Below are positions 37,763-46,019 of a DNA stretch of 64,000 nucleotides, in pieces; the first letter of the stretch is position 1; every line of letters starts with the position of its first letter. The stretch is from Ampelomyces quisqualis. Taxonomy: Eukaryota; Ascomycota; Dothideomycetes; Pleosporales; Phaeosphaeriaceae. The position numbers and the translations under genes were made by a program. The notes beneath the pieces were generated by a model. The model searched no databases, was not told where the DNA came from, and saw only the letters and a program-made list of their open reading frames with translations. Location: contig JAGTXZ010000020.1 of NCBI GenBank assembly GCA_018398575.1, forward strand, positions 1,426,001 to 1,490,000, in the 5' to 3' direction.

Positions 37763-38266
37763 TATTAAGACTATTAGTCTAGTAGCAAATAATAAGAATG
37801 CTAGTATAGACTAAGTGTATAGCTAAAGTTAGTTTTTGCAAATAGATGTAGAGTTGCTTTAGATATAAAGAGTATTGTTACTAAGACAGTAAAGGCTAAA
37901 GCTTTCTAAAAAGAGTAACAAAGGTTATATAGCTTAATGTAACTAACTTAAGTTATTAAAATATAAGTTAAACATAATAATCTATAAAGGTTTATTATAG
38001 TTCCTATATACTATAAGAGATTCTTAAGCTTACTTATTAAAGTGTAAGCTTGTTATACTAAGTTATAGTACTTATAAAGCTTACTGTAAGCTGCGTAAGT
38101 GCACTTACGTGCGTTAGATTCTTTTTACGTACTAAGGTGTAAGCTTACAAATCTACTTGTAAGCTATGTTACGTAATCTATTCTATGTGTCCTCTGTTAC
38201 TAGCCTGCGTTAGGTTATGTTAGGTTTGTACTAAATAATTAGCTGTGCAGATCTAGAATTATAACA
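37763..38266 (-). repeat. E5 LTR (right; 5' LTR), type C
   Basis: This 504-bp partner of 31352-31855 starts TATTAAGACT, with the terminal TG mutated to TA, and is followed by the duplicated CCTTA. Confidence 0.95.
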
Positions 38267-38271
38267 CCTTA

Positions 38272-39440
38272 CTAAGAGAAGAAAGGTTAGCTTAGATACT
38301 GTTAGAACGCTAGCGTAGTAACTATAAGGAGTAGAAAAAAATAGCTTACCTAAGCCTATAGTAGGTTAAGGATACCTTTTACTATAGTAGATAGGTAGTT
38401 AGTTACTTTAACCTGCAGAATCTAAATCTTATTACTCTTAGGCTAATAATAACTTCTATACTTAACTTCTATGCGTAGAAAAAGCTTTACTAAGCTAGTC
38501 TACTAGTGTAGTGCTATCTTCTACGTAGTAACTATAGTAGAGTTAGAGTCTTCTTTAGTAGGAAAACGCTGCTACTACTAGTATATAGCATTCTAGCTCT
38601 TAATAAAATTAGTAGAGACCTTAGAGTAGAGCTTTCTCTTACTCTAGTAGAGCTAGTAGCGTAGGCTACTAACTATAAGGTTATACTAAGTGCTAGTAAG
38701 CTTTAGGCTCTTAGTATAGTAGAAGTAAATTAAAATTAGTAACTTAATATTAAGAACGCTACTACAGCAAGTAATAAGAGTAGCCTAAGTACTAGGTTAG
38801 TAATATTATAATACTAGTATTATACTACTTATAGGGATAGTAAGAGTAGGAAGTAGTATAGGCGTAGTGCTTATAGTAATTAATATAGAAGTAATAGAGT
38901 TATAATAGCGTAGAGTAAGAAGATAGTATAGTAGTAGAAGTAATATAATTGTTACTAAAGAAGTAGAAAGAATTAGGTCTATAAAGTTCTGCTATATTAC
39001 TACTATTACTATAGCTACTAGCTATCTCTTAGATTTACTTAGAGTTTTAGTCTTATTATAATAATAGCCTTTATAATAACAACGTTATATACGCACTAAT
39101 AAGGCCTAATATTATATAAATTACTAGAATAGTAATTCTAAAACAAGAGAATAATTATAAGAATACTATAGTGTAAAGCTATTAGCTGTATAGTAATACG
39201 CTTGCGCTACTACAACACTACTCTAGCTTCTACACGCGTAGAACGTATATAGCTGCACTAGCGTCTTAATAGTACTACGCTAGCGTAAACTTAGTATATT
39301 CTAGTTATAAGGATATATATTTAGTTATATCTACAAAAGAGCTGTTCTATACTAAAGCTATAGAACAGAAATTAACTTACTTCTATCTATACTACTATTA
39401 TTATCTTACAACTTTGCTGCTATACAAACCTCTTATAATA
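38272..39440 (-). pseudogene. Probable upstream part of the Lys/Pro-rich relic, then unassigned AT-rich sequence
   Basis: The first few hundred bases read in frame with the 30880-31351 relic once E5 is removed (LSSLSKANAQ across the junction, with QAIFFYS and RSNSI further upstream on the minus strand). Beyond about 38700 no frame is convincing, and the sequence is short-motif AT-rich DNA dominated by CTAG and TAGTA. No start codon could be placed. Confidence 0.3.
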
Positions 39441-39442
39441 TT

Positions 39443-39580
39443 CTAGAACTAGAACTAGTAGAGAATTTCTAGGTAGCTATAAAAGACTTCTATAGTAGTT
39501 TCTAGATAAGCTATTAAATTTATAACTCTATATTCTAGCATTTACTCTTAGAGTCTACTTCTTACAAATATAAGCTAATT
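39443..39580 (+). repeat. Repeat A, left copy (inverted relative to 45080-45200)
   Basis: The segment beginning TTCTAGAACTAGAACTAGTA and running through CTATAAAAGACTTC and GCTATTAAATTTATAACTC is the reverse complement, with scattered C/T-type changes, of the sequence at about 45080-45200. The two copies flank the intact gene island. Confidence 0.65.
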
Positions 39581-39849
39581 AGTAATTAGTACTACTAGTA
39601 ATATCTTAGTAACTACTAAGTAGTACTTTAATCTTATTCTATAACTACTCTTAAGAATAGTAGTAAGGCTATAGTATATAGTTTAATAGGTCTTTTATAG
39701 AAAATTTTCTAAATAAGTAAACGTCTAGCTTAAGTAAATATATTAGTTTTAGTAATCTTATAGTTCTATAACTTGTTTTTCTTAGTATAGATAATATACT
39801 TCTACTAAGTAAAATTGCTAATAATTTACTTATAAATTACTTATACTAG

Positions 39850-40320
39850 AAGTTGTTTAGAATATATAGGTAAGCTTACACTAGTAAATAGATAGAAAGT
39901 ATACTCTATTAGGTACTAGCTAAGTAGAAGTTAAATAAATTATAGGTTAGGTATAGATTAGAGTTATAATAGTTAAATTTACAATCTAACCTTTACTCTT
40001 ATATTTTACGCTAGTAGTAGCTAGAGGTAGAAGTAGAGTTATATAGACTCTAGGTAGAGATTAGAGTAAGTTTAGCCTATTTAAAACTATATTAAAACTC
40101 TATAATAACTTAAATAAATACCTTTTTTTAGAGGTACTTCTATTACGTTATACTCTAACTCTAACCTACTTTTAATTAATTTTAACTTCTACTCTTACTT
40201 ACTTTAGCGTAAAAAGATTAGGTAGAAAGTAGAGTAGAGTTAGGATCTTATATAAAGCTACTCTAACTCTACCTAACTCCTACCTATTAACTACTATAGG
40301 TAAGCTCTAGTAGTATATTT
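39850..40320 (+). repeat. Repeat B, left copy (direct relative to 52655-52870)
   Basis: AAGCTTACACTAGTAAATAG at about 39872 matches AAGCTTACGCTAGTAAATAG at about 52681. Both are followed by 150-400 bp of strand-biased (A/G/T-rich, C-poor) sequence with irregular GTAGAG and GGTTAG units. No coding signal was seen. Confidence 0.5.
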
Positions 40321-40589
40321 AGGAACTTAAAATAGCTTATAATAGAGTGTTTTTATACTTTTACTATTCTATTATATCTTACTTATGTATATCTATCTTT
40401 TAGCTAAATACTGTAGTAAAATTAAGGAAATCTAAGAAGCTTTTTATAAGTATGTTAGAAGCTTTACTTATAGAGAATATAGCTTTTAATAAAAGCTAGA
40501 GCTACTACTTCTAGTTAGAGTTAAAGAGGCTATAGCTTTTCTTAAGTTACTTAATTTATATATAGAATAATATAGCAAGACAAATAAGG

Positions 40590-40690
40590 GATATATTTTG
40601 GCATAAGCAAACATATTAGCGTAAGCAATCTTACCTAGTAAGCGCTACAATTGTTTATTCAGAGGATTTACTGTACTGCCGAAGGCGTGT
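40590..40690. other. Left boundary of the unmutated island
   Basis: Within about 100 bp the sequence passes from decayed AT-rich DNA to normal composition, with TGG, TCAG, CCG and TGAC reappearing. It marks the edge of the RIP-affected domain. Confidence 0.7.
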
Positions 40691-40698
40691 TGACAGAC

Positions 40699-40709
40699 GG
40701 GGCGGGGCG
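40699..40709 (+). promoter_or_regulatory. GC-rich box upstream of the HeLo-domain gene
   Basis: GGGGCGGGGCG lies about 270 bp before the start codon at 40976. It resembles GC-box/C2H2 zinc-finger sites, but its role is inferred only from composition and position. Confidence 0.25.
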
Positions 40710-40975
40710 ATGGTAAACCCCGCAGCCTTTGTTGCTGGGCGCTGCAGATTTTGCGCCACACCTGAAGCAAGCCATGCGGTTGCATCCATGATCACACGTC
40801 ATTCGCATATGAAGCCAAATTGGCGTTACTCACATACCCGCTTCGTAGCTAGCTTTGTCTTCCTGGCCTTCGCCGTCAGCACGACTTCGAGCAGCCAACT
40901 CCACCTCCTGGAATAGACCAAATCTGACCTGCGAGCTTACCTAATAAATACACCACCTACCCCTGGTGCCCCGCA

Positions 40976-42580
40976 ATGGCCGACGACTCCAGCCAAGCCA
41001 GCCCGCCTGCGAAGAGCAAAGCGCAGATCCTGACGGAGGTCTCCTCGCTGGCAAACCAATTCAGCACCTGCGTTGAGGCTTTCAACCTCATTCACCCCTC
41101 AAAGGACAACGATCATGCGCAGAAGGTTGCGCTCGCCAAACTGGGTCTTCAGCAAGGCCGCCTCCTTATTTTCGGCGATGCGGTAGGCATATCATCACCG
41201 CCAGCCACTATCGCGAGATACATGATCCCTTCCCATCCGGGTCTAACGAATCCGGATCCGCATCTACCGGTCAACTTCGGCGTCAGAGATCCAAGATTGG
41301 ACGACGTGGCCGTCAACGAGAAGGTACGGAAAGCTCTCGATGAGATTTCTGGTCGCCCAGGTAATCTATCGCGAGATGAGCTCATGGAGAGATACGGCCT
41401 GAAGAGCCCCAAGCACTTCTCCAGGCTGGAGTACCCGGCACTCGACACGAATCGACTGGAGGGCTTCCGAGAGAAATATGCGCTGCTGCAAGACCTGGTC
41501 AGGCAAATGGGCGTGAGATCGAGCATCAAACGCAACATGAGCATGACCACCAACCACTGGACTGTCAAGAACTCTGATCGCTTCAATGAATTTGTGAAGA
41601 CGGTCCGCACCGAGGTGGATGCGCTGATCGAGCTCCTCGACGTGAAGGCGCAGGTGGATCGCGGAACACGCTCTGATATTCGTTGTATGGCCTGGCACCC
41701 CGATCTCACGGGTCCTATTGTCAAGCAGGACTGGGAAAAGCTGCGGCTTATTCACGAGGCATGTGAGATTGATTATCCAGAATACATCGAGGTCGTTGAT
41801 ACCGCTTTGCAGTACATCAACGAGGAACTCAAAGAGGCGAACCTTGCAAATCGTCGCGCAAGTTCTGTCCCGGGTGGAGCTGCGGGCGCACGCCGCAAGT
41901 CAGATTATGATATTCGTACCGCGCCGCCTGAAGCTACAGCCCCAGCTGAAGCTCCGGTCAAATCAGCATCCATGGCCCCTACCAAGGTCCTCAAACCTGC
42001 GACCAAAGCCGTTGAAACGACATATCTTCAACTGTCCGCAGAACGTGCGCTGAATCCAAATGTGGGTAGAGAAAAGCGTCCTGGCTGGCTGTCAGCCTTC
42101 AAGTTCAAGTCCTGGTCAAAGAGTCACAAGGAAGAAAAAAGTCGCTCTCAAAGCGTTCCAGACGCGAGTGTAGTGGACCCACAGCGCTCTCTGTCTGAAA
42201 GCAAGGCCGGTGCGCCGCCTCGCATTTCTGAAGACGACAATGCGCTCGAGCCCGTTCGGTCAAGGTCTTTGAGCGCGATTCCGGACGCACCAGCGCTCGA
42301 TCTTGAAATGAGAATGCGAGACGTGTCGCTCAAGGAGAAAGGCGACATGGAAACTATCCAGGAAGATGGCGTACTGGAACCCGAATCGTCGGCGAACCGC
42401 CACTCATTTGACAACAACGCTCTCGTGCAGACACAGACTGTGAGCAGCGAAGGAAGTAGTGACGCAAATGGTCTCTACGGTGCGACAACGGTTAACAGTC
42501 TCATTGATCGACACGATATGTACAAGGGGCTGGGCAGGATTGAAACAGCGGATATACGACGACAGGCCCACGAGATCTGA
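40976..42580 (+). CDS. HeLo-domain (HET-s-like, prion-inhibition and propagation) protein
   Basis: This is an uninterrupted 534-residue frame with a start in good fungal context (CGCAATGG). Residues about 20-285 resemble the HeLo domain of HET-S-type proteins: an N-terminal helix (LANQFSTCVEAFNLI), a conserved middle (KYALLQDLVRQM), then TRSDIRCMAWHPDL and LRLIHEACEIDYPEYIEVV. HeLo domains act in programmed cell death during heterokaryon incompatibility, usually as membrane-targeting executioners. Residues 286-510 are low-complexity, Ser/Pro/Ala/Lys-rich, with an aromatic-basic patch (KRPGWLSAFKFKSWSKSHK) at about 377-395. The last 23 residues (MYKGLGRIETADIRRQAHEI at the end) faintly recall one HET-s-related amyloid motif. 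No NLR partner is in view. Composition is normal, with no RIP stops, so it is probably functional. The domain call is by sequence resemblance only. Confidence 0.75.
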   Translation: MADDSSQASPPAKSKAQILTEVSSLANQFSTCVEAFNLIHPSKDNDHAQKVALAKLGLQQGRLLIFGDAVGISSPPATIARYMIPSHPGLTNPDPHLPVNFGVRDPRLDDVAVNEKVRKALDEISGRPGNLSRDELMERYGLKSPKHFSRLEYPALDTNRLEGFREKYALLQDLVRQMGVRSSIKRNMSMTTNHWTVKNSDRFNEFVKTVRTEVDALIELLDVKAQVDRGTRSDIRCMAWHPDLTGPIVKQDWEKLRLIHEACEIDYPEYIEVVDTALQYINEELKEANLANRRASSVPGGAAGARRKSDYDIRTAPPEATAPAEAPVKSASMAPTKVLKPATKAVETTYLQLSAERALNPNVGREKRPGWLSAFKFKSWSKSHKEEKSRSQSVPDASVVDPQRSLSESKAGAPPRISEDDNALEPVRSRSLSAIPDAPALDLEMRMRDVSLKEKGDMETIQEDGVLEPESSANRHSFDNNALVQTQTVSSEGSSDANGLYGATTVNSLIDRHDMYKGLGRIETADIRRQAHEI

Positions 42581-43309
42581 GAGTAGTATCGATCTGTCGT
42601 TGTGACCGTGCTCAATCACTAGCTGAATGCGACGAAGTTCTTGTAGCTTCATCAGGTGGAAAAATGCAACGATTGGAATAAGTTCGTTTCGTGTTAGGGT
42701 TGGTTCCAGCTTTTGTGGCTACATGTTATAATACGATATCTTTTACGTTCCATCCAAAAGCTATTGGCCAAATCGACAAAACTGGTACACAAGCACAACA
42801 AAAGGCTGCAGGTCAATGATTTCATCGTCGTGCGTAAGATGACCAGATATGCCAAGTCCCGACTTTTTGTGGTATCTATAAGCTCAATCGTTCCTTCTCT
42901 CGTTGGTTTTTGCGTGGTTGCCACCAGATGGACATATCAGCACCATCGTTCATGCCTCACATCATATGTTATTATTGCCTCATCTTTCAAACCTGTTCGC
43001 GACAGCCCCCAACGGCTAGTGCATACCCGCTCCCACCAAGCTGACCGGAGGTACTCCGTATAGGTTGCCATGCATACGGATCTCCATCTCCGATTGCATC
43101 AACCAGAGAGCCCTGAAGCATTGTGCACAATGTCCCAGCAGGTGCCTTCAGTCCGCTTCTCTCGGGACATTATCCGCCACTGCGACCACGCCATTATTTC
43201 ACCAGCAACATGAGAGACACGGAGGTATTGTCAAAGCAAGCATAGCACGAAGAGAAGGGCCGAAATAGAAATCAATAAGTACATTCTCCATAGTGTGTCG
43301 CGTCCGGCG
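42581..43309. other. Intergenic spacer between convergent genes
   Basis: This 729-bp region of normal composition holds the 3' flanks of both genes. Small open frames here (42713-43063 and 43065-43268, +) lack family resemblance and are not called. CGGAGGTACTCCG-like and ACGGAG motifs occur near 43047-43085. No RNA gene was recognised. Confidence 0.5.
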
Positions 43310-44583
43310 TCAACGGTGCTGGAAACTTGCTTGTCTCTTCTCCCTGAATGCTGCCACACCCTCTCGGCAGTCGGCAAGCGAAAAGCTGCTGTAGTACAAC
43401 GCACGCTCAATCTCTAACCCTGCCTTCAACGTCGTCGTCTCAGCTTACATGTATTAGTTCAGTAACCTTCCGAAGTGGTCAAAGGTGAACCTCACCCGCT
43501 AGTACAGCCTGCTTAGCCATCCCTACCGCCGGTGCACTAAACGAGGCAATGCTCTGTGCCAATATCAGTGCTTCTGCCAGGACGTCTTCTCCAGCAGGGA
43601 CGATCCGATTCACTACACCAAGACGCTCCATTGCAGGCGCGGTAACAGTTGCTCCGGTTAATATGATTTCCATTGCCTGATCAGTCAATACGACAGAAAG
43701 TATGAATAGCATTGGTGCCAAGACCGGCGTGCCTAGTGCTGCGGGCAGAGCATACACACCTTCTGCTTTCCAATCGTCTTCGTCAGCCTGCTCGATTTTA
43801 GTTTCTTCTGTGTGAACCGTACGTGTCAGCTTCCAACCTTTGCGTACCACCTGCTCCTGGGATGGTGCCCAGAGTGATCTCCGGAAATCCGAATCGGGCA
43901 TCCTCCGAAGCGAGGATCATATCGCACTGCGGACGTAATGATCAGCTGCGATGGAAAAGGCAGGAGTTTGAGGATACGAATGTTTGATGGGACTCGTAGT
44001 CTAGTCCACGCGAGGTCTGGGGGCCTGTCTAACCATAAGTGCAACTTCAAATCCACCGCCCAACTGGCGCATATCATCAGCTTGGACCGCGCCTACAAGG
44101 ACTCTAGGTCAACCTACTGCAAATCCTCTCACTGCGGCCAGTACTGGCTTGCGGAAGCTTGAGAAAGCCTCCTCTAAGCCTTTGAGCCATCCGATCTGAT
44201 GTCTGGTTCATGCAGATATGAAGTCAACTATCGCCCAGGGCTACGTTTATGGATCTACTTACGCCTTGGCAGTTGTAAGGGTCCCTAACTCGTTTAGATC
44301 CGCTCCCGCTATCTGGTGCTTTAGCTCGTGAACCGCTGAACAGCGAAGTGCCACCCGTACCGCAGAACGGTCCACAGCTGGTCAAAACGAGGACAAATAT
44401 TGTTGGGCTGCGGTCGAGTTGGTTTAGTGCCTCGGCTAACTCAGCTACTAGAGCCTGTGATAGTGCATTCCTCTTACTGGGCCTATTCAGCTCCAGTATG
44501 GCGACTCCTCCGTCCTGGATGGATACAACCAGCCCTGAGGGCTCAGAGGTCTGTAGCCCGATAGCTAAGTTTCCTGCTTCCAT
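43310..44583 (-). CDS. Enoyl-CoA hydratase/isomerase family protein, 8 exons
   Basis: Predicted exons (minus strand): 44583-44361, 44308-44263, 44202-44118, 44063-44034, 43926-43818, 43738-43725, 43676-43496, 43443-43310. All introns (48-107 nt) are GT-AG, and the 822-nt sum is in frame to a TGA, giving 273 residues, typical for the crotonase family. Spliced landmarks: GPFCAGADLNEL (CoA-binding/oxyanion loop), RKPVLAAVRGFALGGGFEVA, ARFGFPEITLGTIPGAGGTQ, AMEIILTG and REGVAAFREKR. Both Glu residues equivalent to the catalytic pair of rat mitochondrial enoyl-CoA hydratase (in GGGFE and FPE) are present, so hydration of enoyl-CoA in beta-oxidation or a related pathway is likely. No C-terminal SKL-type signal is seen. 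Weak points are the 14-nt exon, the GTTCAC donor after 43818 and three extra residues after GTQRL; there a frameshift is an alternative reading. Confidence 0.8.
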
Positions 44584-44724
44584 GGTCCGAGGTTTGATGT
44601 TATCCTGATAGGATAAGTATGTTGCCTTCGGCTGTAGCGAGGATCTTACCCAAATGTGCTTGCGAATCGGAAATCCTGCCTTACAGTTATCTCAGTTTCT
44701 TATACGCCCCGCACAGCCCCTTAG

Positions 44725-44729
44725 CCAAT
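44725..44729 (+). promoter_or_regulatory. CCAAT box upstream of the enoyl-CoA hydratase gene
   Basis: CCAAT (in AGCCAATCAAATC) lies about 142 bp upstream of the start codon at 44583, on the opposite strand. The fungal HAP/CBC complex binds CCAAT in either orientation. It is the last unmutated-looking sequence before the AT-rich domain resumes at about 44735. The role is inferred. Confidence 0.35.
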
Positions 44730-44734
44730 CAAAT

Positions 44735-45275
44735 CTAATTACGTAAGCTATTACTTATTAGGCTTTGCAGAGCTCTAGTAATGCTTCTAAGGAAAAGTTA
44801 TTGTAATTTTAGTAAATAGCTATTTTAAACTTTAGGTATTAAACTTAGCGTATTATATAGCTTTACTACTTTCTTATATTATTAGTTTATTAACAATATA
44901 ATAAATTTTAAGTAAACTTTGATTTTATTCTTTTCTTTAATTCTAAAGTAGCTTAAATAGTATATATAATAAAAGTCTACTATTTATAGATAGCTAATAA
45001 AGTAGAGCTATATACTAGGTATTCTATAGTCTTAATAATAAATTTTTAAGTAAGGTAAATTAGCTTTTTAAGTAGAACTTATAAGAGGTAGACTTTTAGA
45101 GTTAGTACTAGGATATAGAGTTATAGATTTAATAGCCTATCTAGAAACTACTATTAAAGTCTTTTATAGCTATCTAGAAATCTTCTACTAGTTCTAGTTC
45201 TAGAATATTTAGAAGTTTTAGTTCTAGAAGCCTTTAGGTCTTCTAGCTCTAGATCTTTTCTAGTGTTTCTAGTAT
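44735..45275. repeat. AT-rich decayed flank, including repeat A right copy (about 45080-45200)
   Basis: The normal composition stops here. About 45080-45200 is the inverted partner of 39443-39580. The rest has no coding signal and is rich in CTAG and TCTAGAA motifs. The last five bases, AGTAT (45271-45275), are the left target duplication of E4. Confidence 0.6.
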
Positions 45276-45574
45276 TGTAACAAGCACATGCAAACACATG
45301 TTATATCTAATACTTTATAAAGGCTTAGTAACAGATTATATAGGGAGCTAGTAGATTAGGACTAAAAGTGCTCTAACAGCGCTCTAACTTAGCTGCTACG
45401 CCTACTATAAATATAAGCCTATAGCATAGATAGAGGATAAGTTTCTCTTGTCCTTCTGTACAAGACCTATAGGTGTATAGCCAATCTAGAATCTCTAATA
45501 TAACACGCACTTCTATATGCCTCTAATATATATCTAATTTAATCCTAATAGCTGTACTTACCTGCGTTGTTACA
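45276..45574 (+). repeat. E4 5' LTR (299 bp)
   Basis: It starts TGTAACAAGCACATG, ends GCGTTGTTACA, and matches 52074-52372. Confidence 0.95.
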
Positions 45575-46019
45575 TTACAAGAGAAACTTCGTCCTACTAG
45601 TAATAGCATTTAGATAATATTGCTATTTACTTTTAAAAAGATTGCGTTAAAACGTCTAGAACCTTATCTAAATTAGATATGTTTGCGACCTTAAATCTAT
45701 TAAACACAGTTAGGATCTCTTAGATCTCCTAACAGCTAAAGCCTTTAGGTTTAGATCTTTCTATTAACACACAGTTAGGATTACTTTAGTAAAAGTTGTG
45801 TTTAGCGCTATAATAGAAACTTAGAGACTATTAATAACCTAGGAGTATTAGAGGCAACGCTAATAACTCTCTCTAAAGAACTAACCCTAGAAGCCTTTCT
45901 CTAAGACAACTCTGTATTAACTATAATAACCTAGCAACAGAGTGCTAAAGCGAAAAAACTAGACACTAAGGAACTCTCTTAGCCTAGAGCTGCACTAAAT
46001 CTAACTTTTGCCTAAATAG

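Larger units (their letters stand above)
31352..38266 (-). mobile_element. E5: full-length, decayed chromovirus (family I, type C LTR)
   Basis: This 6,915-bp element has 504-bp LTRs and a perfect duplication CCTTA at 31347-31351 and 38267-38271. Gag-pol is on the minus strand with the same domain order as E1, and the accessory ORF is on the plus strand. The RT motif near 34593 reads YFNN. It is inserted in the Lys/Pro-rich relic. Its LTR shares the U5 side with E1/E3 but has a different U3. Confidence 0.96.

Noticed and set aside
40710..40916. 68-residue frame upstream of the HeLo gene
   Set aside because: It lies in the presumed promoter/5' UTR, has no family resemblance, and could at most be an upstream ORF.
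41149..41755. Two long antisense frames within the HeLo gene
   Set aside because: They are complementary shadows of a GC-rich coding exon with no recognisable domains.
42713..43268. Two small plus-strand open frames in the intergenic spacer
   Set aside because: No domain, no conserved start context, and composition like the 3' flanks; not supported as genes.
43826..44162. Open frames overlapping the middle of the hydratase gene
   Set aside because: They run across introns; the spliced exons explain the coding content better.
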